18,746 nucleotides of DNA from Thermoleophilia bacterium (GTDB taxonomy: Bacteria; Actinomycetota; Thermoleophilia; Gaiellales; Gaiellaceae): contig JABFWJ010000477.1 in assembly GCA_013362295.1 (NCBI GenBank), positions 1-18,746 of the forward strand, given 5' to 3'. Below the pieces are notes generated by a model that was given only the letters and a program-made list of their open reading frames with translations, ran no database searches and was not told the DNA's origin. The translations under genes were made by a program, and so were the position numbers. This document shows positions 1-7,147 of the stretch, piece after piece. The first letter of the stretch is position 1. Each line of letters begins with the position of its first letter.

Positions 1-1292
1 GCGGCCTGCGCGCGGATCAGCTTGCCGAAGCCGAACGGCTGACCCGGGATCGCGAGCTCCTCGCCGGTGTCGTCGACGACCTGCAGAAAGAGGCCGGTCG
101 CCGGGCCGCCCTTGTGCAGCTGTCCGGTCGAGTGCAGGTAGCGCGGCCCGAAGCAGTGCGTGACGACGCACCCGGTCTCCTGCCGAGCGTGCTCGGCAAG
201 CTCGGCCAGCTTGGCCTCTGCTTCCGCCGTGGGGTTGACGAATCCAAGAATCGCCACATAGTCGCCGGGTTCCGCCTGGGCATACAGCTCCCCCGGCGAA
301 CCAACCGGATCGACCAGCGGATCCCGGCCGGAGGCCAGGATCTGCCCGGTCCGATCCTTGGCGCTCTGGACGTCGGGCTGGTCGAACGGGTTGATGCCGA
401 GGATTGCACCGGCGATCGCCGTCGCGAACTCCCAGCGGAAGAACTCCTGCCCCAGCTCGTACTCGCCGGACATGCGCACTTCCTGGGCCTGCCGGTCGGG
501 GCCGTCGGGCGATTCCTCCGGCGCGGGGACGAGGCCCTTGCCCTGCTTCCCGGTCGACTCCGCGAGCAGCTGCTCCACCCAGAGCCCGAAGCCGCCCGGG
601 TTCGGCGAGATGCAGACCTTGTCGTGTCCGTCCTTCCAGTTCTCTCCCAGCGAGCGGCCGAGCTCGAGCCCCGGGTTTCCCTCGGACAACCGGCAGGCCT
701 CGGCCATCTCGATCGCGCGCAGGAGCAGGCGGTCGACGTCCACCCCCATCAGCGCGGCGGGAACCATCCCGAACGACGACAGCGCCGAGTAGCGGCCGCC
801 GATCGTCGGTTCGCCGAAGAAGATCCCGCCGAAGCTGCGCTCCCGCGCGATTTTCTCGAGCTCGGAATCCGGATCCGTGATCGCGACCCAATTCTCGCCG
901 TCAGGATTCCGATCCCAGAAGTACTCGGTGTGCGAGCGCGTCTCGAGTGTCGAGCCGGACTTCGACGCCGAGACGAAGAGCGTGCGCGAGAGGTCCAGCT
1001 GACGCTCGAGGTCGCGGATCGCCTGCGGATGCGTCGTGTCGAGGACGTGGAACGTCTCCTGCCGGAACGTCCGCCTGATCACCTCGGGCGCGAGCGACGA
1101 GCCGCCCATGCCGAGGAGGACGACCGCGTCGATCCGGTCGACGACCGAGTCCGCGAACTGGAGCAGGAGGTCGAGGTCCTCGCGCAGACGCCAGGGCTCG
1201 TCGAGCCAGCCCAGCCACTTCCCCTCGTCGCGACCGGTCCAGACACCCGGATCGCGCGCCCAGATCCGCTCGACGAGCTCGGTTGCGTTCAC
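1..1292 (-). CDS. pgi: Glucose-6-phosphate isomerase, Tal-Pgi type (partial, 3' end off window)
   Basis: This cytoplasmic enzyme interconverts glucose 6-phosphate and fructose 6-phosphate. The 430 visible residues carry a first SIS-type phosphate-binding stretch GMGGSSLAPE (61-70), SKSGST (110-115), the isomerase signature TIGGRYS (163-169), ESTGK (245-249, resembling the catalytic-Glu ESNGK motif) and INPFDQPDVQSAK (300-312, resembling the FDQWGVELGK motif with the catalytic Lys). A histidine-rich HSTGQLHKGG follows at 387-396. The sequence resembles the isomerase half of fused transaldolase/isomerase proteins more than stand-alone E. coli Pgi. The GTG start at 1292 overlaps the tal stop by four bases (GTGA, 1289-1292), implying translational coupling, and there is no strong Shine-Dalgarno. 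The reading frame stays open to base 1, so the C-terminus is missing. The family is certain; the separation from tal is read directly from the stop codon. Confidence 0.93.
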   Translation of the reverse strand, partial: MNATELVERIWARDPGVWTGRDEGKWLGWLDEPWRLREDLDLLLQFADSVVDRIDAVVLLGMGGSSLAPEVIRRTFRQETFHVLDTTHPQAIRDLERQLDLSRTLFVSASKSGSTLETRSHTEYFWDRNPDGENWVAITDPDSELEKIARERSFGGIFFGEPTIGGRYSALSSFGMVPAALMGVDVDRLLLRAIEMAEACRLSEGNPGLELGRSLGENWKDGHDKVCISPNPGGFGLWVEQLLAESTGKQGKGLVPAPEESPDGPDRQAQEVRMSGEYELGQEFFRWEFATAIAGAILGINPFDQPDVQSAKDRTGQILASGRDPLVDPVGSPGELYAQAEPGDYVAILGFVNPTAEAEAKLAELAEHARQETGCVVTHCFGPRYLHSTGQLHKGGPATGLFLQVVDDTGEELAIPGQPFGFGKLIRAQA

Positions 1293-2395
1293 ACAGCCGC
1301 CAGCGCGCTGCGCTTCGCGCGAATGCTCTCCGTGATCTCGTCGAACGAGTCGGAGAACTTCTGCACCCCCTCGGCCTCGAGCGTCAAGGTGACGTCGTCG
1401 TAGTCCACGCCCGCCTCGGCGAGCTGCTCGAACAGGGCACGGGCCTCGTCGAGCCCCTCGCGCACGGTGTCGCCGCGCATCTCGCCGTGGTCCTGGAAGG
1501 CGCGGATCGTCTCGAGCGGCATCGTGTTGATCGTCTCCGGCCCGACCAGCTCCTCGACGTACATCACGTCGCGATACGCGGGGTTCTTCGTCGAGGTGGA
1601 CGCCCAGAGGCAGCGCTGCTTCGTTGCGCCCTTGCCTTCGAGGAACGCCCAGCGCTCGCTCGAGAACACCTCGAGGTAGTGCTGGTAGGCGAGCTTCGCG
1701 TTCGCGATCGCGAGCTTGCCCGCGAGCTCGGGATGGCCGGCCTGCTCGAGCCGCTTGTCGGCCTCCGTGTCGACGCGCGAGACGAAGAACGACGCGACCG
1801 ACGCGACCTTCGAGGGATCGCCGCCGCTCGCGACGAGCCGCTCGAGCCCGCGCAGGTAGGCCTCGACCACCGCCTTGTACCGCTCGAGCGAGAAGATCAG
1901 CGTGATGTTGATCGACGTGCCCTTCGCGGTGCAATCCTCGATCGCCGGGAGGCCGGGCATCGTCGCCGGGATCTTCACGAGCAGATTCGGGCGCTCGACC
2001 TCCTTCGCTATCCAGCGCGCCTGCTCGAAGCTGCGCTCCGTGTCGTAGGCAATCCCCGGTTCCACCTCCATCGACACGTAGCCGTCGACGCCGTTCGAAG
2101 CGTCGTACGCGGGCCTCAACACGTCGCATGCCTCCCGGATGTCCTGCAGCGCGAGCGAGAAGAAGATCTCGGTCGGATCGTCCGTCTCGGCGAGCAGCTT
2201 CTTCAGGTCGTCGTCGTACGCGTCGCCGGAGGACAACGCCTTCTGGAAGATCGTCGGGTTCGACGTGACCCCGGTGACGGCGTCCTCGTCCATCATCCGC
2301 TTCAACTCGCCCGACCGGACGAGATCGCGCGAGAGCGTGTCGAACCACACCGCCTGCCCGTGCTCCGTCAGCTCATGCAGCCGTGACTTCGCCAT
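1289..2395 (-). CDS. tal: Transaldolase
   Basis: Transaldolase moves a dihydroxyacetone unit from sedoheptulose 7-phosphate to glyceraldehyde 3-phosphate in the non-oxidative pentose phosphate pathway, through a Schiff base on lysine. The 368-residue protein has the N-terminal signature TGVTSNPTIF (41-50) and the active-site region NLLVKIPAT with Lys141, followed by the INITLIFSLERY strand (162-173), all typical of the TIM-barrel family. Length fits the longer actinobacterial and cyanobacterial class. The ATG at 2395 is preceded by AAAGGA about 9 nt upstream, which supports this start. A possible 33-codon ORF from upstream overlaps the first codons. The stop overlaps the GTG start of pgi by four bases. 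In some bacteria tal and pgi are one fused protein; here the order is the same but an in-frame TGA separates them. Confidence 0.96.
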   Translation of the reverse strand: MAKSRLHELTEHGQAVWFDTLSRDLVRSGELKRMMDEDAVTGVTSNPTIFQKALSSGDAYDDDLKKLLAETDDPTEIFFSLALQDIREACDVLRPAYDASNGVDGYVSMEVEPGIAYDTERSFEQARWIAKEVERPNLLVKIPATMPGLPAIEDCTAKGTSINITLIFSLERYKAVVEAYLRGLERLVASGGDPSKVASVASFFVSRVDTEADKRLEQAGHPELAGKLAIANAKLAYQHYLEVFSSERWAFLEGKGATKQRCLWASTSTKNPAYRDVMYVEELVGPETINTMPLETIRAFQDHGEMRGDTVREGLDEARALFEQLAEAGVDYDDVTLTLEAEGVQKFSDSFDEITESIRAKRSALAAV

Positions 2396-2474
2396 GCTTC
2401 ATCATCCTTTCCATCTCTGCGACCTCGAGCAGGCGCGCGACGTAGCGCTCGCCCTGCGAACCGAGGCACGTCAT
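2373..2474 (-). CDS. Possible 33-residue ORF overlapping the tal start
   Basis: A short frame runs from an ATG at 2474, whose ATGA overlaps the stop of the 68-residue gene upstream, to a TGA at 2373 inside the first codons of tal. It has a good Shine-Dalgarno (GGAGG, 4 nt before the ATG), and 26 of its 33 codons end in G or C, as expected of coding DNA here. The peptide starts MTCLGSQGERYVARLLEVAE and has no domain I recognise. It could be a real small protein, a leader that passes ribosomes on to tal, or chance, because the GGAGG also lies in Glu-Val codons of the upstream gene. Part of the composition signal comes from its overlap with tal. I treat it as tentative. Confidence 0.3.
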   Translation of the reverse strand: MTCLGSQGERYVARLLEVAEMERMMKHGEVTAA

Positions 2475-2677
2475 AGAACCTCCACCCGTGCGATCTTCCC
2501 TTCGTCGAACGTGAACCGAATCGGGAGCGTCCGCCCGTCGGCGTGCACCATCGCGATCGCATGCCCGTCCTTCCGGACTTCGATGCCGTCGACGCGCACG
2601 GCGGGCAGCTCCCCGTCGAGGGTGAACCCGGGCGACACGAGCCCGAGGAACGTCTTGATCGCGTCCGCTTCCCTCAT
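2471..2677 (-). CDS. Hypothetical 68-residue protein between tkt and tal
   Basis: I do not recognise a named family. The ATG at 2677 overlaps the transketolase stop as ATGA (2674-2677), and GGAG lies 8 nt upstream inside the tkt 3' end, so translation coupled to tkt is likely. The protein begins MREADAIKTFLGLVSPGF. After a short N-terminal helix it alternates predicted beta strands, with KDGHAIAMVHADGR near the middle and a C-terminal IRFTFDEGKIARVEVL that resembles the last strands of NTF2/SnoaL-fold proteins. It is about half the usual length of that fold, so the link is weak. It has no cysteine other than none needed for metal sites, no signal peptide and no membrane segment. Its place between two pentose phosphate enzymes suggests a role tied to them, but nothing in the sequence shows what. 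Confidence 0.72.
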   Translation of the reverse strand: MREADAIKTFLGLVSPGFTLDGELPAVRVDGIEVRKDGHAIAMVHADGRTLPIRFTFDEGKIARVEVL

Positions 2678-4671
2678 GCCACGCGCTCCAGCAGAGCCGC
2701 CGCGCGTGCGACGACGTTGTCGACGTTGTACCCGAACTGCTCCAGCACGGTCGCTCCCGGCGCCGAGGCGCCGAAGTGCTCGAGCGAGATCGAGTCGCCG
2801 CGGTCGCCGACCCAGCGCTTCCAGCCGAGCTCCACCCCCGGCTCGATCGAGAGGCGCGCGCCGACGTCCGGGGGCAGCACCTCGTCGCGATAGTCGTGCG
2901 GCTGCTGCTCGAAAAGCTCCCAGCACGGCATCGACACGACGCGCACCGCGGTGCCGTCGCCCGCGAGCCTGCGGCCGGCCTGCAGCGCGAGCCCCACCTC
3001 GGTGCCGGTCGCGATCAGGATCAGGTCGGGGCTCGACGAGGACTCCCACAACGTGTACGCGCCCCGCGCGACCAGCGACGCGGGTGCGAGCTCCTCGCGG
3101 TCCAGCGTCGGCGCCTTCTGGCGCGACAGCGCCAGCGCCACCGGGCCGTCGGTCCGCTCGAGCGCGACGCGCCACGCCTCGGCGGTCTCGTTCGCGTCGG
3201 CGGGGCGCACGAACCAGAGATTCGGGATCGCCCTCAAGGCTGCGTACGTCTCGACAGGCTGGTGCGTCGGCCCGTCCTCGCCGAGGCCGACCGAGTCGTG
3301 CGTCCACACCCAGACGACCGGCAGGCCCATGAGCGCGGACAACCGCACGGCCGGCCGCATGTAGTCGCTGAAGATGAGGAAGGTCGAGCCGTACGGCTTG
3401 ACGCAGCCTCCATGTGCGCCGATGCCGTTGACGATCGACCCCATCGCGTGTTCACGGATCCCGAAGGCGATGTTGCGGCCCGCCCACCTGGCGGAGAAGA
3501 GGCCGCCGCCCTCGAACTCGGTGTACGTCGACTCGACGAGGTCGGCCGCGCCGCCGATCATCGTCGGGACCGCGTGCTTGAACGCCTGCATGACCTCCTT
3601 GGCGGCGGCCCGCGTCGCAAGCTCCTCGCCCGGCTCGAACTCGGGCGGCGTCCAGGGGCCGATCTTCCCGGCCCACGCGGCGTCCCACTGCTCGCGCGCA
3701 TCCGGGAACGCCTGCGACCACGTCGCGAACCGCTGCTCCCACTCGGTCTCGAGCTTCGAGCCGCGCTCGACCTGATTCATGTGCGCGTAGACCTCGTCGG
3801 GCACGTAGAAGTGCTGGTCGGGGTCCCAGCCGATTGCCTTCTTCGTGGCCGCAACCTCCGCCTCGCCGAGCGGGTTGCCGTGCGCCTTCGCGGTGTCGAC
3901 GGCATGCGGAGCGCCGAAGCCGATGTGCGAGCGGACGATCACGACCGACGGCCGGTCGGTGTCCTCGTGCGCGTTGGCGATCGCCTCGCGGAACGCGTCG
4001 AGGTCGTTCGCATCGTCGACGTGCTGCACGTGCCAGCCGAGCGCCTCGAACCGCTTGTGGCGATCCTCCGTGAACGAGATCGAGGTCGTCCCGTCGATCG
4101 TGATGTGGTTGTCGTCGTAGAAGTAGACGAGCTTGCCGAGCGCGTTGGTGCCCGCGATCGACCCGGATTCGTACGACACGCCCTCCATCAGGTCGCCGTC
4201 CGAGCAGATCGCATAGATGCGGTGGTCGACGACGTCGTGGTGCGGCCGGTTGAACGTGCTCGCGAGGAAGCGCTCGGCGAACGCCATGCCGACCCCGTTC
4301 GCGAAGCCCTGGCCGAGCGGGCCCGTTGTCACCTCGACGCCCTCCGTGTGGCGGAACTCGGGATGGCCGGGCGTTGCGGACTGCCACTGGCGGAACCGCT
4401 TCAGCTCCTCGAGCGAGAGGTTGTAGCCCGTCAGGTGGAGCGTCGCGTACTGGAGGACGCAGGCATGGCCCGCGCTGAGGACGAAGCGGTCGCGGTCCGG
4501 CCAGTGCGGGTTCGCCGGGTTGTGCCGCAGCACCTCCGTGTAGAGCAGGTACGCAAGCGGTGCGAGCGCCATCGCCGTCCCGGGATGGCCCGCGTTCGCC
4601 TTCTGCACCGCGTCCATCGACAGCGTCCTGATCGTGTCGATGGAGAGCTGTTCGATCTCGGAGCTGGGCAC
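2674..4671 (-). CDS. tkt: Transketolase
   Basis: Transketolase transfers a two-carbon ketol unit between sugar phosphates using thiamine diphosphate and a divalent metal. The 665 residues match the usual full length. Visible motifs are GHPGTAMALAP (28-38), SAGHA (66-70), TTGPLGQG (115-122), the thiamine diphosphate and metal motif SDGDLMEG (157-164) ending at Asn188 in DDNHITIDG, the catalytic Glu407 in GIREHAMG (404-411), and the substrate loop THDSVGLGEDGPTHQP (457-472). The start is GTG at 4671 with a strong GAGGAGG about 4 nt upstream. It follows the FAD reductase gene by 40 bp, and its stop overlaps the next small gene as ATGA. Together with tal and pgi downstream it supplies the non-oxidative pentose phosphate branch. 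Confidence 0.97.
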   Translation of the reverse strand: MPSSEIEQLSIDTIRTLSMDAVQKANAGHPGTAMALAPLAYLLYTEVLRHNPANPHWPDRDRFVLSAGHACVLQYATLHLTGYNLSLEELKRFRQWQSATPGHPEFRHTEGVEVTTGPLGQGFANGVGMAFAERFLASTFNRPHHDVVDHRIYAICSDGDLMEGVSYESGSIAGTNALGKLVYFYDDNHITIDGTTSISFTEDRHKRFEALGWHVQHVDDANDLDAFREAIANAHEDTDRPSVVIVRSHIGFGAPHAVDTAKAHGNPLGEAEVAATKKAIGWDPDQHFYVPDEVYAHMNQVERGSKLETEWEQRFATWSQAFPDAREQWDAAWAGKIGPWTPPEFEPGEELATRAAAKEVMQAFKHAVPTMIGGAADLVESTYTEFEGGGLFSARWAGRNIAFGIREHAMGSIVNGIGAHGGCVKPYGSTFLIFSDYMRPAVRLSALMGLPVVWVWTHDSVGLGEDGPTHQPVETYAALRAIPNLWFVRPADANETAEAWRVALERTDGPVALALSRQKAPTLDREELAPASLVARGAYTLWESSSSPDLILIATGTEVGLALQAGRRLAGDGTAVRVVSMPCWELFEQQPHDYRDEVLPPDVGARLSIEPGVELGWKRWVGDRGDSISLEHFGASAPGATVLEQFGYNVDNVVARAAALLERVA

Positions 4672-4675
4672 CCGT

Positions 4676-4703
4676 CCTCCTCGCGGTTCGCTTCTCCCGC
4701 GAG
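4676..4703 (-). promoter_or_regulatory. tkt ribosome binding site overlapping a small hairpin
   Basis: In the 40-bp gap upstream of tkt the minus strand can form a 7-bp stem CTCGCGG/CCGCGAG with a 10-nt loop (4680-4703). The last bases of the 3' arm overlap the start of the GAGGAGG Shine-Dalgarno of tkt. It could lower ribosome access, but the stem is short and no ligand-binding structure is visible. The ribosome binding site itself is clear; a regulatory role is a guess. Confidence 0.35.
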
Positions 4704-4711
4704 CGTAACGG

Positions 4712-5770
4712 CTAGGCCGTGGTGGCCGCGCCGGCTCTGATCTCCTCTTTGAGGGCGTTCTCGTCGTCCTCGTCGAGGCCCGTCGTGACCGCTCCGATCG
4801 TGCGCCCGGCGCGCAGGAAGCGGAACACGGCCCGCTCGTCGGCGAAGTCCCCTTCGAGCGTCGTCTCGTCGTGGCCGAGCGGGTCGCCGAACGATCTGAA
4901 CATGCGGCCGAACTGCTCCGAGAAGAACGCGGACACCACGTCGTAACGGGCGTCCTCCCCCGCGAGGATCTTGCCGAGCGTTGTGCCGTGATAGGCGGCG
5001 TTCGACCAGTGCTCGATCCGGCGGTGGCGCCCGAACACCGGGTCGAAGAACTCCGCGACGTCGCCGATCGCGTACACCCCCGGCTTGGACGTCTCGAAGC
5101 GCTCGTTGACGACGACGCCGTTCCGCACCTCGAGCCCCGCCGCCTGCGCGAGCTCGACGTTCGGCTGGACGCCGATGCCCGCGACGCGCAGATCGGACCC
5201 CTCCGGGATCTCGGTCGCCCCGAGGCGGAGGTCGACGCCGTGCTCGCGGAACCGCGCGTGCAGCGCCTCCGACATCGGCGGCGCCTGCAGGAGTGCGAAG
5301 ACGAGCGGCTCGCGCACGACCTGCGTCACCTGGACACCGAGCTGCGTCAGCGACGCCGTCACCTCGCAGCCGATGAAGCCGCCGCCGATCACGACCGCCG
5401 TCTTCGCGTCCTCGGCGCGCCGGCGGAGCTCGAGCGAGTCGTCGAGCGTGCGCAGTTCGAGCGTGCCGTCGAGCAGCCGCGGCCGCGCGCCCGTGGCGAT
5501 CACCACCGTCTCGGCGCCGACCTCGTCGAGCGACGCGAGCTGCACGCCGGTCCGTAGCTCAACGTCCTGCTCCGGGTACCACTCGGCCGGGTGCACGAGT
5601 GCGTCGGGGGGCTCCGCCTCTCCGCGCAACAGCCGCTTCGAGAGCGGTGGGCGGTGGTAGGGCCCGTGCGGATCCTGCGACCAGATCGTGATCCGGTCGG
5701 TCCCGCCGGCTTCCCGGTATCCCTCCACCACCTTCGCGGCTGCGAGGCCGCCGCCCACGATCCCGATCAT
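4712..5770 (-). CDS. FAD-dependent NAD(P) oxidoreductase, ferredoxin-reductase-like
   Basis: This is a pyridine nucleotide-disulfide oxidoreductase-fold flavoprotein of the class that passes electrons from NAD(P)H to ferredoxins (rhodocoxin, rubredoxin and putidaredoxin reductases). The FAD dinucleotide site GGGLAA is at residues 6-11, the typical YHRPPLSK at 38-45, ATGARPR at 92-98, the NAD(P) Rossmann motif GGGFIGCE at 129-136 and the second FAD motif AIGDVAEF at 234-241. There is no redox CxxxxC pair. At 352 residues it is shorter than the usual 400 or so, because the segments before ATGARPR and before GIGVQPN lack the usual hairpin insertions. ATG 5770 is chosen because AGGAGG ends 4 nt before it; a GTG one codon upstream would leave only 1 nt. 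No ferredoxin gene is adjacent, so the partner is unknown. Confidence 0.87.
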   Translation of the reverse strand: MIGIVGGGLAAAKVVEGYREAGGTDRITIWSQDPHGPYHRPPLSKRLLRGEAEPPDALVHPAEWYPEQDVELRTGVQLASLDEVGAETVVIATGARPRLLDGTLELRTLDDSLELRRRAEDAKTAVVIGGGFIGCEVTASLTQLGVQVTQVVREPLVFALLQAPPMSEALHARFREHGVDLRLGATEIPEGSDLRVAGIGVQPNVELAQAAGLEVRNGVVVNERFETSKPGVYAIGDVAEFFDPVFGRHRRIEHWSNAAYHGTTLGKILAGEDARYDVVSAFFSEQFGRMFRSFGDPLGHDETTLEGDFADERAVFRFLRAGRTIGAVTTGLDEDDENALKEEIRAGAATTA

Positions 5771-5820
5771 CACGCCTCCTCGGCACGTATCGACTTCACA
5801 AAGAGCTTGGTGTTCCCCCG

Positions 5821-5864
5821 GCTTCGTCTCTTACCCGTCGGCAGCCTCGTCTCTTACCCGTCGG
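5821..5864. repeat. 23-bp-period tandem repeat at the 3' end of the FGGY kinase gene
   Basis: Two 21-nt copies (5821-5841 and 5844-5864) differ at a single base and share the core TCGTCTCTTACCCGTCGG. The period is 23 bp, not a multiple of three, so the second copy is read in a different frame and supplies the present TAA stop of the kinase gene (5831-5833). It looks like a recent local duplication. Confidence 0.85.
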
Positions 5865-7147
5865 TAAACAGCGTGGCGATCGAGCCGCGGCTCGGCGACA
5901 CCGGCGAGCGGCGCAGGCGGCGTCGACAGGCCGAGCCGCTCCAGGGCGATCACGGCGGCGCCCCGCGCCGAGCCCTCCGGCGCGCCGGAGATCTCGACGG
6001 GCCGGCCGACGACGTCGGCCAAGATCTGCAGCCAGGCGGGATTCGCGAGCAAGGCCCGGCCCGTCGCGACGATCGAGCCGACGCCGCCGATCGCGTCCAG
6101 AAGGTCTGCGAGCCGGTAGCAGACAGCCTCCAGCGCGGCCTGCGCAATGTCGAGCGGCGTCGTCGCGAACGTCAGCCCGTGGATCGCCCCGTGCCGCCGC
6201 GCATTCCAGCCGAGCGAGCGCTCACCGCCGAGAAACGGCTCGAACGTCAGGCCGTGCGCGGCCGCAGGCCGCTCGTGGATGCCGGCGCTCTCGACCTCGC
6301 GGAGCGTCCGCACGAGCCAGGCGCGGAGGTTCCCGCCGTCGGAGAGCGCCCCGCCCTCGCAGAACCGCGTCCCGTCGACGCGGTACAGGAAGAGTCCCGG
6401 ACGTGCCGTCGACTCGTCACCCGCGTGGACGACCCGGACGGCCGCCGACGTGCCGACCATCACCGCCGCGCGCTCGCGGGTCAGGCAGCCGGCGCCGACG
6501 TTCGAGCAGGCGCCGTCGCCCAGCGCGGGCCAGACGCCGGCGATCGGCTCGTCGGACACCGGCGCGAGCCGTGACGCGTCGAGGCCCAGCGCGACGAGCG
6601 TCTCGTCGTCCCAGTCGAGCCGGTTCGGGTCGAACAACCCGGTCCCGCTCGCGGTCGAGACGCTCGTCCGTACCTCGCCGGTGAGCCGCAGCAGGAGGTA
6701 GTCGCCGAACGAGAGGTAGCGCGCCGCCTCGACGCCTTCCGCGGCGAGCCGCACCAGCTTGGCCGGCCAGTACGCGGGATGCAGGAAGCAGCCCGTCCGC
6801 CGGTGGTAGTCGTCGGGGTCGAGGGGCGGCGGCTCGCCCGCCACGTCGCGCCATGTGAGCACGGGTGTGAGCGGCCGGTCGCGCGCGTCGAGCGCGACGA
6901 GCGAGTGCCAGAAGCAGGAGATCGCGAGCGCGTCGCCCTCCCCGACCTGCGCGAGCACGGCACGGCACGCGTCGACGAGCCGGTCGGCGTCGAGCTCGTG
7001 GTAGGCGAGGTGCGCGTCGCCGGGCTCGGCCTCGCCCGCCTCGTCGTAGGCGACCGCACGCACCGAGGACGAGCCCACGTCGAGCGCGACGATGCGCGTC
7101 AGGCGGCGGCCTCTTCCGGTTCGAGCGGGATCTCGACGCGGAAGCAC
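5831..7147 (-). CDS. FGGY-family carbohydrate kinase, gluconokinase-like
   Basis: This is an ATP-dependent sugar kinase of the FGGY/hexokinase-actin fold. The first phosphate loop DVGSSSVR is at residues 23-30 of the GTG-started frame. SVSTASGTGLFDPNRLDWD (162-180), GDGACSNVGAGC with the likely catalytic Asp211, the VGTSAAVRV loop (231-239), FCEGGALSDGGN (262-273), FLGGERSLGW (305-314) and EGSARGAAV (391-399) follow the pattern of actinobacterial gluconate kinases. Xylulose or another sugar remains possible. The start is uncertain. The GTG at 7147 gives 438 residues and a 49-nt overlap with the histidine kinase gene. A CTG at 7102 would give a CTGA 4-nt overlap and begin LTRIVALDVG, where family members normally start. 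The C-terminus was altered by a 23-bp tandem duplication. Phosphorylated gluconate would feed the pentose phosphate enzymes encoded downstream. Confidence 0.88.
   Translation of the reverse strand: MLPRRDPARTGRGRRLTRIVALDVGSSSVRAVAYDEAGEAEPGDAHLAYHELDADRLVDACRAVLAQVGEGDALAISCFWHSLVALDARDRPLTPVLTWRDVAGEPPPLDPDDYHRRTGCFLHPAYWPAKLVRLAAEGVEAARYLSFGDYLLLRLTGEVRTSVSTASGTGLFDPNRLDWDDETLVALGLDASRLAPVSDEPIAGVWPALGDGACSNVGAGCLTRERAAVMVGTSAAVRVVHAGDESTARPGLFLYRVDGTRFCEGGALSDGGNLRAWLVRTLREVESAGIHERPAAAHGLTFEPFLGGERSLGWNARRHGAIHGLTFATTPLDIAQAALEAVCYRLADLLDAIGGVGSIVATGRALLANPAWLQILADVVGRPVEISGAPEGSARGAAVIALERLGLSTPPAPLAGVAEPRLDRHAVYRRVRDEAADG

Noticed and set aside
114..1403. Plus-strand open frame opposite pgi and the end of tal
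   Set aside because: The minus strand carries clear isomerase motifs; this frame has low-complexity Arg/Glu/Leu sequence.
2776..4740. Long plus-strand open frame (654 codons) opposite tkt
   Set aside because: It is antisense to a clear transketolase gene, has an Arg/Val/Asp-rich composition typical of GC-rich shadow frames, and shows no domain.
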